A stretch of DNA of 64,000 bases from Herbinix hemicellulosilytica (GCF_002904165.1 NZ_CVTD020000008.1:248001-312000), one strand, 5' to 3'; shown: positions 1 through 9,620, numbered from the stretch's first letter. Made by a program: numbers and translations. The notes: generated by a model from the letters alone, not told the origin.

Positions 1-1447
1 AAATACTTTTTATCAAAAATCCTGCCATAGCTACAATTATACCAGGTTTAAGCAAACTGTTTACCGCATCAAACTGCAGGCGGACATTACGGATTATAAA
101 ATAAGAATCCATAAAGGTTACTATCAGCTGGCCTAATAGCAAAGCAATCAGGTAGCCGTTGATACCTTGTTTTGGTACCAAAATTACGGTTAAAGCTATT
201 TTTATTAAGGTTCCGGTTACGGAATTAATAAATGTAATATGGGCTTTGCCAAGACCGTTAATTATACTTCCCAGTGTGGTTGTAAGATAGATTAACGGGC
301 AAAGCCAGGCTAGTGTAATCAGATATCTTCCGGATTCTTTGTTGTTAAATACGCTTAGTCCCAGGTTTTCACCGAAAATAAGGAAAACGCCGGTACTTAA
401 TATGCCGATGAGAAAACTGTATTTTATAGATACGGAAGATGTTTTACCGATAAGATATTCATTTTCCATAGCCTGTGCTTCGGATACCGTAGGAAGAAGA
501 AGAACGGCAAGAGCATTAATCAAGGCAGTTGGAAACATTATAAAAGGCATTGACATTCCGGTCAAAGTACCATATGTACTTAAGGCCTGTTCGGTACTTA
601 ACCCGGATCTTCTTAACATAGCAGGTATAAGTACTGATTCTATGCTGTGAAGGATATTGATAAGCAGGCGGTTTGTCGATAAAGGGATGCTTAGTACCAG
701 TAAATTTTTTAGTATTGTCTTACTCTTATCAGCCTTTGCATATCTGTCCGGCTCCGGATACAGCATTTTTTTCGGGGGTTTTGTAATAAATAACGAAACA
801 AAATTATAAAGGCCCGAAATCATTTCTCCTATTACGAGACCCAAAACCGCCATTTCGCAAGTGACTTTTTGATTCTCATTTCCGATAGTATAAGCAGCAA
901 TATATACAACTATAACTCTGATTATTTGCTCAACCAGTTGTGTAGAAGCCGGAACTCCGGCTTTTTTTAAACCGTAATAATAACCGTTTATTGAAGAGGT
1001 TACAGCGCAAAACGGAAAAACAGCCGACAAAATTCTTAGGGATGATGCACTGCGCGGCTCCAGAAGGAAATGATAAGCAACTGCATCAGAAAATTTATAT
1101 AAAAGAAGGGACAAAAAAGATGCAATCGATACGGAAAGCAGCATACCGATTTTTAATATTTTACTGATATTTTTATGGTTTCTTTTTCCCATTTCGGCCG
1201 CAACCAGTCTGGATATGGAGGTCTGAATGCCTGTAGCATATATGGTAAATGCAATTCCGTAAACGGGAAATACCAATTGATAAATGCCCAGCCATTCCGC
1301 ACCCATTATTTTAGATAAAAATATTTTATAAAAAAATCCTATAACTCTGGTTATAAAGCCTGCCAGGGTAAGAATTAAAGTTCCCATCAGAATATTTCTT
1401 TTTCCGATTTTTTTGATACTGTTTATTGATATCCTATTTTTCGACAT
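1..1447 (-). CDS. SpoVB/MVF-type polysaccharide flippase, truncated by the window edge
   Basis: An open minus-strand frame starts at the ATG at 1447, behind an AGGAG-like site (ACAGGAGT), and runs about 482 codons to the left edge with no stop. The protein begins MSKNRISINSIKKIGKRN and then has a long series of hydrophobic segments, consistent with the 12-14 helices of the MOP/MVF superfamily (SpoVB, MurJ, Wzx). Members move lipid-linked saccharides or cell-wall precursors across the membrane; SpoVB paralogues act in spore cortex formation. The C-terminus lies outside the window. The superfamily is fairly clear, but the exact substrate and whether it is SpoVB itself cannot be decided. Confidence 0.8.
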   Translation of the reverse strand, partial: MSKNRISINSIKKIGKRNILMGTLILTLAGFITRVIGFFYKIFLSKIMGAEWLGIYQLVFPVYGIAFTIYATGIQTSISRLVAAEMGKRNHKNISKILKIGMLLSVSIASFLSLLLYKFSDAVAYHFLLEPRSASSLRILSAVFPFCAVTSSINGYYYGLKKAGVPASTQLVEQIIRVIVVYIAAYTIGNENQKVTCEMAVLGLVIGEMISGLYNFVSLFITKPPKKMLYPEPDRYAKADKSKTILKNLLVLSIPLSTNRLLINILHSIESVLIPAMLRRSGLSTEQALSTYGTLTGMSMPFIMFPTALINALAVLLLPTVSEAQAMENEYLIGKTSSVSIKYSFLIGILSTGVFLIFGENLGLSVFNNKESGRYLITLAWLCPLIYLTTTLGSIINGLGKAHITFINSVTGTLIKIALTVILVPKQGINGYLIALLLGQLIVTFMDSYFIIRNVRLQFDAVNSLLKPGIIVAMAGFLIKSI

Positions 1448-1577
1448 TAGGTACTCCTGTCAGTCAAGTTCTTTATAAATATATTTGAATGATTAACAAC
1501 TTATGTATAAATAGAAGGAATCTTAGTAACATAAAATAACCTAATTTAAAAAAGGAATTTTTTGTGAAGTTTTCTTA

Positions 1578-1606
1578 TTGACAAATTAATTATCAAGTGA
1601 TATATT
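1578..1606 (+). promoter_or_regulatory. Sigma-A promoter of the isc cluster
   Basis: TTGACA at 1578-1583 and TATATT at 1601-1606 are separated by exactly 17 nt, a near-consensus vegetative promoter. Transcription would begin near 1613, leaving a leader of about 160 nt before iscR. Confidence 0.8.
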
Positions 1607-1623
1607 AAATCCGAGTATTTTAA

Positions 1624-1648
1624 TAGGAATTAATTTAGTAGGAATTAA
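1624..1648 (+). promoter_or_regulatory. Candidate IscR/Rrf2 operator (direct repeat)
   Basis: TAGGAATTAA occurs twice, at 1624-1633 and 1639-1648, with a 15-bp period, just downstream of the predicted transcription start. Rrf2-family regulators of this type commonly repress their own operon through AT-rich sites containing GGAATT-like cores, so this is a likely autoregulatory operator. Position and repetition are seen; binding is inferred. Confidence 0.55.
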
Positions 1649-1770
1649 ATATTATTTTTATGTGAATATATTTTATAAGAATATTTGCAGATTATTTAAT
1701 CTGCCTATTATCATAGTTAAATGTAAGCGCAGTGACTGACTGCGGCACATGCTTAGCAGGAGGTTATATT

Positions 1771-2241
1771 ATGAAATTAACTACCAGGGGAAGATACGGA
1801 TTAAGGGCAGTACTTGACTTGGCTGTCAATACCGGCAATGAGGCAGTTTCACTTAGCGAAATTGCCGAAAGGCAGGGTATTTCCATGAACTATCTGGAGC
1901 AATTGATAGCAAAACTAAAAAAATCTGGTATTGTTCAGGGAATCCGTGGAGCACAGGGTGGTTATGTACTGGCAATGCCTCCGGAAGAAATATCGGTAGG
2001 AGATATATTGAGGGCTTTGGAAGGAGACTTAATTCCGGTGGATTGTTCCGAATTAAATAGTGGGGATACACCATGTATTAATTCGGATACCTGTGTAACA
2101 AAATATGTTTGGAAGCGTATAACTGATAGTATAAATGACGCTGTTGACGGTATTAAGCTCTCCGATTTGGTTGAAAAAAGTAAAGAAATTCAAAAAGAGG
2201 CTGGTATTGCTGAAGCAAATAAAACTAAACAGACATGCTGA
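1771..2241 (+). CDS. iscR: Rrf2/IscR-family transcriptional regulator
   Basis: A 156-residue protein with an N-terminal winged helix-turn-helix (MKLTTRGRYGLRAVLDLA; the recognition helix includes SMNYLEQLIAKLKKSGIV) and three cysteines near residues 91, 101 and 107 where IscR binds a [2Fe-2S] cluster. The spacing is C-x9-C-x5-C rather than the C-x5-C-x5-C of enterobacterial IscR. The ATG at 1771 is chosen because GCAGGAGG lies 7 nt upstream; an upstream in-frame extension lacks such a site. It heads a cluster with cysteine desulfurase, scaffold and MnmA, so it probably senses Fe-S status and controls it. A CymR-like (cysteine) role is the alternative. Confidence 0.88.
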   Translation: MKLTTRGRYGLRAVLDLAVNTGNEAVSLSEIAERQGISMNYLEQLIAKLKKSGIVQGIRGAQGGYVLAMPPEEISVGDILRALEGDLIPVDCSELNSGDTPCINSDTCVTKYVWKRITDSINDAVDGIKLSDLVEKSKEIQKEAGIAEANKTKQTC

Positions 2242-2310
2242 ATATTTCGATAAGCGGATTTAGATATATTCGTTTATCTTATAAAAATCTTATATTTAGG
2301 AGATGACCAC

Positions 2311-3498
2311 ATGGAAAAGAAGATATACCTTGATAATGCGGCTACTACAAGAACCAGACCTGAAGTTGTTGAAGCTATGCTACCTTATTTTAGTGAAATG
2401 TTTGGCAATCCTTCCAGTATTTATGAATTTGCCATGCAAAATAAAAAGGCAATAGATGATGCAAGGTCGATTATCGCAAAAGCTATCGGTGCCGAAACCA
2501 ACGAGATATATTTCACCGGCAGCGGTACAGAAGCCGATAACTGGGCTCTTATAGCTACAGCAGAAGCTTTTGAAAATAAAGGAAAACATATTATAACTTC
2601 TAAAATTGAACATCATGCGGTATTGCATACCTGTGAGTATTTGCAGAAAAAAAGAGGTTTTGAGGTAACTTATATAGACGTTGATGAATTTGGATGCGTT
2701 AAATTGGATCAGTTGGAAAAAGCCATCAGGCCTGATACAATTTTAATTTCTATAATGTTTGCAAATAATGAGATAGGGACAATCCAGCCGATTAAAGAGA
2801 TCGGCCAAATTGCCAAAAAACATAACATTATTTTCCATACGGATGCGGTACAGGCATTCTGTCAGGTTGATATAGACGTAAATGAACTGGGTGTAGACTT
2901 ACTTAGTGCCAGTGCTCACAAAGTTAACGGTCCGAAAGGAATCGGATTTTTGTATATCAGAAAAGGGGTAAGAATCGGTTCCTTTATTCATGGAGGAGCT
3001 CAGGAACGCGGCAGAAGAGCAGGTACCGAAAATGTACCTTATATAGTCGGATTTGGCAAGGCTGTTGAAATTGCCATGGCCAATATGAAGGAAAGAACAA
3101 AAAAGGAAACGGAACTTAGAGATTATCTTATCAAACGGATTCTTGCCGAGGTTCCGTATACCAGGCTTAATGGGCACAGAACAAAGAGGTTACCCAATAA
3201 TGCCAATTTCAGTTTTCAGTTTATTGAGGGTGAATCACTACTGATTATGCTGGATATGAACAATATCTGTGCTTCCAGCGGATCGGCATGCACATCCGGA
3301 TCATTGGATCCTTCCCATGTCCTTTTGGCGATAGGGCTGCCTCATGAAATTGCCCACGGTTCACTTCGATTGACTTTAAATGATGAGATTACTTATGAAG
3401 ATATCGACTATACGGTAGAAAAAATAAAAGAAATTGTCTATAAGCTGCGACAGATGTCTCCTCTTTATGAAGATTTTATCCGCAGCAGTGCAAGATAA
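2311..3498 (+). CDS. iscS: Cysteine desulfurase (IscS/NifS)
   Basis: A 395-residue PLP enzyme that takes sulfur from cysteine as a persulfide for Fe-S assembly and tRNA thiolation. Visible marks are the N-terminal YLDNAATTRTRPEV, the PLP lysine in SAHKVNGPKG, and the mobile-loop catalytic cysteine in SSGSACTSGSLDPSH. The length matches the IscS/NifS group. An AGGAG lies before the ATG. It follows iscR by 69 nt and precedes the scaffold gene and mnmA, both of which receive its sulfur. In the 203-nt gap that follows, a weak 6-bp TCCGGT/ACCGGA hairpin sits at 3532-3557. Confidence 0.95.
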   Translation: MEKKIYLDNAATTRTRPEVVEAMLPYFSEMFGNPSSIYEFAMQNKKAIDDARSIIAKAIGAETNEIYFTGSGTEADNWALIATAEAFENKGKHIITSKIEHHAVLHTCEYLQKKRGFEVTYIDVDEFGCVKLDQLEKAIRPDTILISIMFANNEIGTIQPIKEIGQIAKKHNIIFHTDAVQAFCQVDIDVNELGVDLLSASAHKVNGPKGIGFLYIRKGVRIGSFIHGGAQERGRRAGTENVPYIVGFGKAVEIAMANMKERTKKETELRDYLIKRILAEVPYTRLNGHRTKRLPNNANFSFQFIEGESLLIMLDMNNICASSGSACTSGSLDPSHVLLAIGLPHEIAHGSLRLTLNDEITYEDIDYTVEKIKEIVYKLRQMSPLYEDFIRSSAR

Positions 3499-3701
3499 TA
3501 TAATTAAAATATTTCTTAGGAAAAAATAAAATCCGGTGTGAAAAAATATAAACCGGAATTAATAAATTAAGATACAAATTTATTTCAGACAAAGAAATAA
3601 TAGAAAGCATATTATATTGCATGATTTAACATTTATAAAATAAGCGTTGATAACTGGAGTAATTGTCATTGAATGCTTAATTAAATAACGGAGGAAAAGC
3701 T

Positions 3702-4145
3702 ATGTATACGAAAAAAGTTATGGATCATTTTACAAATCCCAGAAATATGGGCGAAATAGAAAATCCCAGCGGTGTAGGAACCGTTGGAAACGCCAAGTGC
3801 GGTGATATAATGAGAATGTATCTTGATATAGATGATAACGGTGTTATCCGTGACGTTAAATTTAAAACTTTCGGCTGCGGGGCAGCTGTAGCCACCAGCA
3901 GTATGGCAACCGAACTGATAAAGGGAAAGACCATTGAAGAAGCCTTGAAGGTTACAAATAAGGCGGTTATGGAGGCACTGGATGGGCTGCCGCCGGTAAA
4001 AGTTCATTGCTCACTGCTGGCTGAGGAAGCAATTCATGCCGCTTTGTGGGATTATGCCGAGAAAAAAGGCATTAAGATTGAAGGTTTAAGAAAACCTAAA
4101 AGTGATATCCATGAAGATGAGGAAGAGGACAAGCAGGATTATTAA
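3702..4145 (+). CDS. iscU: Fe-S cluster assembly scaffold, IscU/NifU N-domain type
   Basis: A 147-residue U-type scaffold. The three cluster-ligand cysteines are visible in VGNAKCGDIM, FGCGAAVATSSM and VKVHCSLLAEEA. It receives sulfur from the adjacent desulfurase and builds [2Fe-2S]/[4Fe-4S] clusters. It has an acidic tail (DIHEDEEEDKQDY), a common low-complexity end. It has an AGGAGG-like site (ACGGAGGAAAAGCT) and is followed after 24 nt by mnmA, so the two are probably co-transcribed. Confidence 0.93.
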   Translation: MYTKKVMDHFTNPRNMGEIENPSGVGTVGNAKCGDIMRMYLDIDDNGVIRDVKFKTFGCGAAVATSSMATELIKGKTIEEALKVTNKAVMEALDGLPPVKVHCSLLAEEAIHAALWDYAEKKGIKIEGLRKPKSDIHEDEEEDKQDY

Positions 4146-4169
4146 ACATAAGTTAGATTGGAGTTACTA

Positions 4170-5318
4170 ATGCAGAAAGTAGTTGTTGGGATGTCCGGAG
4201 GGGTAGATTCCTCCGTGGCAGCATACCTTTTAAAAAAACAGGGATATGATGTCATAGGTGTTACAATGCAGATATGGCAGGACGAAGATGTCTGCACCAT
4301 ATCTGAAAGCGGCGGCTGCTGTGGCTTAAGTGCGGTTGAAGATGCAAGAAGAGTGGCTTCGGTCCTTAATATTCCGCACTATGTAATGAATTTCAGAAAA
4401 GAATTTAAGGAAGCGGTAATAGATTATTTTGTGTCGGAATATGTTATGGCAAGGACACCTAACCCTTGTATCGCATGTAACAGATTTGTCAAATGGGAAG
4501 CACTGCTTACCCGATCTTTGTCAATCGGTGCGGATTATATTGCTACGGGTCATTATGCGACCATAGAAAAGCTTAAAAACGGCAGATTTGCCGTAAAGAA
4601 ATCCGTGACCGCAGCCAAGGATCAAACTTATGCTTTATACAATCTGACTCAATTTCAGCTTGAACACACCCTTATGCCTGTCGGAGCGTATACCAAAGAT
4701 GAAATACGGGCTATAGCCGCTGAATTAAATCTTCCCGTTGCAAATAAGCCGGACAGCCAGGAAATCTGTTTTGTTGCCAATAACGATTATGCCCAGTTTA
4801 TAAAAGAGTATCTGGACGATGAAGAAAACAGAAAAATAATAGAGGAAAAAAGAAGACAATATTTAAGTGAAATGGATAAAGCCGGATATGGTTTTACGCC
4901 CGGTAACTTTGTAGATACCAAAGGAAATATACTGGGACAGCATAAAGGACTTGCCCATTATACGATCGGGCAAAGAAAAGGATTGAATCTAGCCTTGGGA
5001 AGGCCTGTATTTGTAATGGAACTAAGGCCAGAGACCAATGAGGTTGTTATTGGAGATGCCGGTGATGTATTTACCGATCGTTTTTATGTCAATAACCTCA
5101 ACTTTATGGCCATAGAAGATTTGGAAGATGAGATGGTGGTAACGGCAAAAATCCGCTACAGCCATCAGGGAGCAAAATGTACCATAAAAAGAACAGGCAA
5201 AGATGAGGTGTTATGTATTTTTGAAGAACCTCAAAGGGCGGTAACCCCCGGCCAGGCAGCAGTCTTTTATGACGGAGATTATGTGGTTGGCGGAGGAACC
5301 ATCCTGGGTAAAAGATAG
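4170..5318 (+). CDS. mnmA: tRNA-uridine 2-sulfurtransferase MnmA
   Basis: MnmA makes the 2-thiouridine at the wobble position of Lys, Glu and Gln tRNAs using sulfur from IscS. The protein (382 residues) has the PP-loop [12 protein letters not shown] near the N-terminus, the first catalytic cysteine in [10 protein letters not shown] and the second in SQEICFV, with a beta-barrel C-terminal domain. The ATG at 4170 is preferred over the in-frame TTG at 4158 because the GGAG at 4160-4163 is well placed for it. This is the last gene of the isc cluster and is followed by a hairpin. Confidence 0.95.
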   Translation: MQKVVVGMSGGVDSSVAAYLLKKQGYDVIGVTMQIWQDEDVCTISESGGCCGLSAVEDARRVASVLNIPHYVMNFRKEFKEAVIDYFVSEYVMARTPNPCIACNRFVKWEALLTRSLSIGADYIATGHYATIEKLKNGRFAVKKSVTAAKDQTYALYNLTQFQLEHTLMPVGAYTKDEIRAIAAELNLPVANKPDSQEICFVANNDYAQFIKEYLDDEENRKIIEEKRRQYLSEMDKAGYGFTPGNFVDTKGNILGQHKGLAHYTIGQRKGLNLALGRPVFVMELRPETNEVVIGDAGDVFTDRFYVNNLNFMAIEDLEDEMVVTAKIRYSHQGAKCTIKRTGKDEVLCIFEEPQRAVTPGQAAVFYDGDYVVGGGTILGKR

Positions 5319-5352
5319 GAATGAAAGTCAGAATTTGGTACAGAAATAGATA

Positions 5353-5385
5353 AAGGCTGTCGCAAACATTGTTTGCGGCAGCCTT
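5353..5385 (+). terminator. Hairpin after mnmA
   Basis: AAGGCTG-t-CGCAAAC and GTTTGCG-g-CAGCCTT pair around an ATT loop, giving a 14-bp stem with one internal mismatch. The following T-tract is poor (ATATAATTT). It ends the isc cluster. The rest of 5386-5615 is AT-rich with no recognisable gene. Confidence 0.65.
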
Positions 5386-5615
5386 ATATAATTTGATATT
5401 ATTTCATTAGCAGGCTAAATTTATATTTTTTGAAGTATATTACTCAAATTACAATTATGAAAACGAAGCAAATATTTATTACAGATAAAAGATGGCAAAG
5501 AATAATAAAACATATTAAATTTATTAAGAACAGGATTGTTTTAATTATAGTCGTATCGAATAAAAGGCGGCTTTTATGTTTAATGAGCAGATTATAAAGA
5601 AAATGGTTTTTACTT

Positions 5616-6431
5616 TTACAGTTTAACCATTACGGGCTTGCCTTCTTTAAATACGGTATAATATTTATATCCTAACTCTTTTAAAAGAGCTTCAGCCCTG
5701 TCAAAATCATAGCAAAGGTGTTCTGGCTTGTGGGCATCGGAACCAATGGTAATTATTTCACCGCCCAGCTCTTTATATCTTTTTAAGATCTCGGTTTTGG
5801 GGTGCGGATGTCCAAGACCGTATTTATATCCGGAAGTATTTAATTCTATTCCTTTTTGATGTTTTAAGAGTGTCTTTAATATCTCATCTATAATATCCGC
5901 ATAATCGGAATAAGAATATTCCGTATAGTTTACTTTGCTGCTTGGGGCATAACGGATGATATAATCGATATGACCGCAGACATGAAAACCCTGATACATT
6001 TCGCAGCTTTCTTTAATAGCTTTAAAACATTTATATATACCTTCTTTTTCACTTATTTTTTCCCAGTAATGTGGATAAAAAGGGTCCATATGGTCCACCA
6101 CGTGGATAGATCCGATTATGAAATCAAAGGGATAAGCGTTTATGAGCTTTGTCATCGAGTCGGTTACCTGGGGTTGCAATCCCAGTTCAACTCCGAATAG
6201 AATCTCTATTTGCGATTTATATTTTTCTTTTAAATATTCCAGTGTTTTAAAATAATCTTCAGGGTCAAATTCAAATTTAAAACCATACATTTCTGGATAA
6301 TCATAATCCATATGGTCGGTAAAGCATATGGTTTTTAGGCCTGATTTTATTGCTTGCGTTATCATATCTTCCATCCGGGCTTTTCCGTCAGCGGAAAAAT
6401 CGGAATGGACATGAAAATCGGCTGTTATCAT
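5616..6431 (-). CDS. hisJ: PHP-family histidinol-phosphatase-like phosphoesterase
   Basis: A 271-residue metal-dependent phosphoesterase of the PHP superfamily. Metal-binding motifs are visible: HVHSDFSADG (motif I), FTDHMD (motif II), GVELGL (motif III), HIDYI and the C-terminal GSDAHKPEHL. Family members in Firmicutes (HisJ/HisK) hydrolyse histidinol phosphate in histidine synthesis. No his genes are nearby, so the substrate is inferred from family resemblance only. It starts 35 nt downstream of rqcH on the same strand, with GAAAGGAGAACCAT before the ATG, so the two are probably one transcript. Confidence 0.82.
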   Translation of the reverse strand: MITADFHVHSDFSADGKARMEDMITQAIKSGLKTICFTDHMDYDYPEMYGFKFEFDPEDYFKTLEYLKEKYKSQIEILFGVELGLQPQVTDSMTKLINAYPFDFIIGSIHVVDHMDPFYPHYWEKISEKEGIYKCFKAIKESCEMYQGFHVCGHIDYIIRYAPSSKVNYTEYSYSDYADIIDEILKTLLKHQKGIELNTSGYKYGLGHPHPKTEILKRYKELGGEIITIGSDAHKPEHLCYDFDRAEALLKELGYKYYTVFKEGKPVMVKL

Positions 6432-6466
6432 ATGGTTCTCCTTTCTTGGTGTGTCTGTTTTTCCGG

Positions 6467-8239
6467 CTATTCACCGATACTTTGTATTCCTGATATATCG
6501 GTATCCGCTATCATGGAGTAATTGGTATAATATATGACAAAACCGGGCTTTGAGCCTTTAGGTTTTTTTATATTTTTTACCTGAGTATAATCGACTTCCA
6601 CTTTTTTGGCATCCTTTAAAGAACTGTAGTAGGCAGCTAGTTTTGCAGCTTCTTCAAAGGTCCTGTCCGGAAGTTCGTCCCCGCCGCTTTTAACAATCAC
6701 ATGGGAACCGGGCTGATTTTTGGCATGGAACCACCAATCGTTTTTGTCCGCCAATTTAAATGTCAGTTCCTCGTTTTGATAATTGTTCTTGCCTACATAA
6801 ATATGATATCCGTCCGATGAGATATAATGAAATGGCTTACTTTTGCCGTTCTTTGAAGAACTCTTTGATGCCTGTTTCTTATCGGCGCTTTTCTTTTTAA
6901 TATACCCGTATTCCATAAGCTCATGTTTAACATCGGCTAAATCATCTTCGCTTGTAGCAATTTCCAGGGCATTTTGAATTGATTTTAAGTGATCGATTTC
7001 ATCTTTGGTTTCCTGTATAAGTTCGGACAGGGCTTCGTAAGTCCGCTTCATCTTATTGTATTTTTCAAAATAGCGTTTGGCATTATCCATAGGTGACATG
7101 GTGGGGTCCAAAGGAATACGAATTTCTTCATTATTATTATAATAATTTTGAGCAATCAGTTCTTTTGCGCCGGGTTCCAGATTATACCCGTAAGCTGTTA
7201 TAAGTTCCCCGTATATTTTATATTTGTCCCTGTCTTCGGTATCTTTCAGTTGTTTTAGCTGTAAGTCATATTTTTTTATGCTTCTTTCTATTGCATTGGC
7301 GACTAATTTTCTTAATTCTGCGGATTTCTGTTTCATAACGGAAACCGCATTTTTTGAGGCATAATAAGCCTCCAGCATTTCGGAAACGGTTGTGAATTTT
7401 CGTATTTCATATTTCGGATCAGAATAAGTAGTTAGTGGAATGCTTGAAAATTCCACAGGACCGTCTTCACCGACAATTATATGAGGAAAGAATTCCTTAT
7501 CCTTAACCAATTGAATGATTCTTTCAAAGTTTTTAAATAAATGCAAACCCATATCTTCATTGAGAGCAGAAGTTGAAGATCCGGAATCAAGGGAAGCCCG
7601 ATGGCATATTTCATTGGCTATCAAAGGGCTAATACCTGTTATGCCGCTGTAGATGGCTTTTCCGATTGGTTGAGCTTTTGATAAAACATTTTCTCTAAAA
7701 GATGCAAAATCTATGTTAAACGGGTCTAATTTATCGGCGGTTTGAGGAATGAAATATTCCCTGCCCGGAAGAACTTCACGGATTGAACTCATAAACTGGT
7801 TAACTCTCTTGATACTGTCTATTATAACCATTTGGTCATCGCAAAGAATTATATTGCTGTGTTTGCCCATAAGCTCAATTATCAGATATTTAACCTTCAG
7901 ATCTCCGAGTTCATCCAGGTGTTCCAGTTTTATCATTACAATCCGTTCCAAACCAGGCTGGACTATATCAAGTATTTTTCCGTTATTCAGATATTTGCGA
8001 AGAAGCATGCAAAAATTAGGTGCCGTTAAAGGATTTGGCTTGGTATTTTCGGTCAGGTATATTAACGGCATACCAGCAGCAGCCGAAAGAAAGAGCTTAT
8101 ACACATTTCTGTCCTGGCCTTTTATTGTAATGATAAGTTCATCTTTTTCGGGCTGGGAAATTTTGTTTATCCTTCCGCCAATAAGGGTATTTTGCAATTC
8201 ATAGACTATATTTGCAATTACAATTCCGTCTAATGCCAT
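6467..8239 (-). CDS. rqcH: RqcH (NFACT family) ribosome quality control factor
   Basis: A 590-residue protein beginning MALDGIVIANIVYELQ, with the NFACT-N domain, two central helical/coiled-coil parts (roughly residues 290-450) and a C-terminal NFACT-R domain containing HIYVGKNNYQNEEL and WWFHAKNQPGSHV. Bacterial RqcH binds obstructed 50S subunits and adds C-terminal alanine tails; older annotations call this family fibronectin-binding protein. The Lys/Ser-rich stretch before the NFACT-R domain is typical. The ATG has CGGAGGTTATT upstream. Confidence 0.92.
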   Translation of the reverse strand: MALDGIVIANIVYELQNTLIGGRINKISQPEKDELIITIKGQDRNVYKLFLSAAAGMPLIYLTENTKPNPLTAPNFCMLLRKYLNNGKILDIVQPGLERIVMIKLEHLDELGDLKVKYLIIELMGKHSNIILCDDQMVIIDSIKRVNQFMSSIREVLPGREYFIPQTADKLDPFNIDFASFRENVLSKAQPIGKAIYSGITGISPLIANEICHRASLDSGSSTSALNEDMGLHLFKNFERIIQLVKDKEFFPHIIVGEDGPVEFSSIPLTTYSDPKYEIRKFTTVSEMLEAYYASKNAVSVMKQKSAELRKLVANAIERSIKKYDLQLKQLKDTEDRDKYKIYGELITAYGYNLEPGAKELIAQNYYNNNEEIRIPLDPTMSPMDNAKRYFEKYNKMKRTYEALSELIQETKDEIDHLKSIQNALEIATSEDDLADVKHELMEYGYIKKKSADKKQASKSSSKNGKSKPFHYISSDGYHIYVGKNNYQNEELTFKLADKNDWWFHAKNQPGSHVIVKSGGDELPDRTFEEAAKLAAYYSSLKDAKKVEVDYTQVKNIKKPKGSKPGFVIYYTNYSMIADTDISGIQSIGE

Positions 8240-8396
8240 AATAACCTCCGTTAATGTAAGGTAGTACGATGTTTATGCAGCCGACATTAAATCGTCCGTT
8301 TATCCCGGATATTATAGCATATACTAACGAAAAATTATATAGTTATCATGATAATTATATAAGACTTTATTATTTAAAAGGGATTGAAGCTCGCCT

Positions 8397-8454
8397 GAAG
8401 GGTTGATACCATTACCCCTTCTGCCACTTTATGGAAATGATGAAGAAATTTCCA
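8397..8454. other. Two adjacent hairpins in the divergent rqcH/NlpC intergenic region
   Basis: GAAGGG (8397-8402) can pair with CCCTTC (8416-8421), and TGGAAAT (8432-8438) with ATTTCCA (8448-8454). They lie 5' of a TATAAT at 8479-8484, so they are upstream of the likely start of the next gene rather than in its leader. The rest of 8240-8548 is AT-rich with no ORF. I could not match this to a known riboswitch; a c-di-AMP (ydaO) element was considered because such genes often have one. Confidence 0.4.
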
Positions 8455-8548
8455 GGTGTATTTAATGCGGGTTTATTGTATAATATTTTTGTAACAATTT
8501 TGTAATAATTTATACGTACTAAAAACTAATTCCCTATGGAGGTTTAAT

Positions 8549-9616
8549 ATGACCAGAAAAGTACATAAGATTGCTGCTTACTGTATGATAGGTTCATTGA
8601 CATTTATGAGAGGAGTAAATACTGCATATGCATCAACAGAACCGGTTGCAGGTATAACGGTATTATTGGACGATATCAGTACAAACGCAAAAATACAGGA
8701 TCAGGAAATAGGAGATATTCTTAATCCTATCATTAAATATAAAGATTTGGCAATAGCAAATGTAAGTAATTACGTAAATATCAGGAGCGAAGCAAGTACA
8801 GACAGTAAGATATTGGGGAAGCTTTATAATAACGGTACTGCTACAATTCTTGGCATTGAAGGAGAATGGCTTAAAATAAAATCGGGTGATGTAACCGGGT
8901 ACATAAAATCAGAATATTTGATAACAGGTTTACAAGCATGTGAACTGGCTGATGAGGTTAAAACTAAACTGGCTACCGTAAAAGCAAGAACATTAAATGT
9001 CAGATCGAAGGCAGATATAAATTCTTCTGTGGTGACACAGGTTCCCCAGGGTGATAGGTTTGAAGTTTTAGCAGAGTATGAAGATTGGATAAAAATATCC
9101 TTAGGAGATAAGATAGGTTATGTGTCTTCCGATTATGTGGATATAAAGACGGATTTTAAAAAAGCTGTTTCTATCGAACAGGAGCAGGAAAGGCTTAAAC
9201 TGGAAAAAGCACTGAAAGAAAAAAATAATTCCACAAGTTCCAATGCCACAAGTTCCTTAAGGCAAAGGATAGTTAATTTTGCTTTGAAATTTAAAGGGAA
9301 TCCTTATGTTTGGGGAGGAACAAGCCTGACTAAAGGAGCGGATTGCTCAGGCTTTACCCAATCCGTATTTAAAAATTTCGGTATTTCAATTCCCAGGACT
9401 TCAAGAGCACAGGCAAACTCAGGCAAGAGAGTTTCAATGGATAAAATTCAACCGGGTGATTTAATTTTTTATACAAAGAACGGAAGGATCAATCATGTGG
9501 CGCTTTATATAGGTAACGGTAAAGTAATAGGTGCTGCCAGCAGAAAAGAAGGTATAACAATAAAGGCATATAATTATAGAACACCCTATAAGGCGGTAAG
9601 CTACATAAATAATTAG
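8549..9616 (+). CDS. Secreted SH3-SH3-NlpC/P60 peptidoglycan endopeptidase
   Basis: A 355-residue exported protein: a signal peptide (residues 1-29, ending AYAST), two bacterial SH3 domains (about 72-126 and 143-198, each with a VNIRSEAS- or LNVRSKAD-type motif), a charged linker (205-235) and an NlpC/P60 domain (238-355). The catalytic Cys266 is in GADCSGFT and His316 in RINHVALYIG. The third polar residue, usually His, Asn or Gln after the next strand, appears to be Gly in VIGAAS, which is unusual. Such enzymes cut D-Glu-diamino acid bonds in wall peptides. The ATG follows TATGGAGGTTTAAT. It is monocistronic. Confidence 0.88.
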   Translation: MTRKVHKIAAYCMIGSLTFMRGVNTAYASTEPVAGITVLLDDISTNAKIQDQEIGDILNPIIKYKDLAIANVSNYVNIRSEASTDSKILGKLYNNGTATILGIEGEWLKIKSGDVTGYIKSEYLITGLQACELADEVKTKLATVKARTLNVRSKADINSSVVTQVPQGDRFEVLAEYEDWIKISLGDKIGYVSSDYVDIKTDFKKAVSIEQEQERLKLEKALKEKNNSTSSNATSSLRQRIVNFALKFKGNPYVWGGTSLTKGADCSGFTQSVFKNFGISIPRTSRAQANSGKRVSMDKIQPGDLIFYTKNGRINHVALYIGNGKVIGAASRKEGITIKAYNYRTPYKAVSYINN

Positions 9617-9620
9617 TTTA

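Noticed and set aside
8397-8454. c-di-AMP or other known riboswitch before the SH3-NlpC/P60 gene
   Set aside because: Conserved core sequences of the classes I know are absent and the likely promoter lies downstream.
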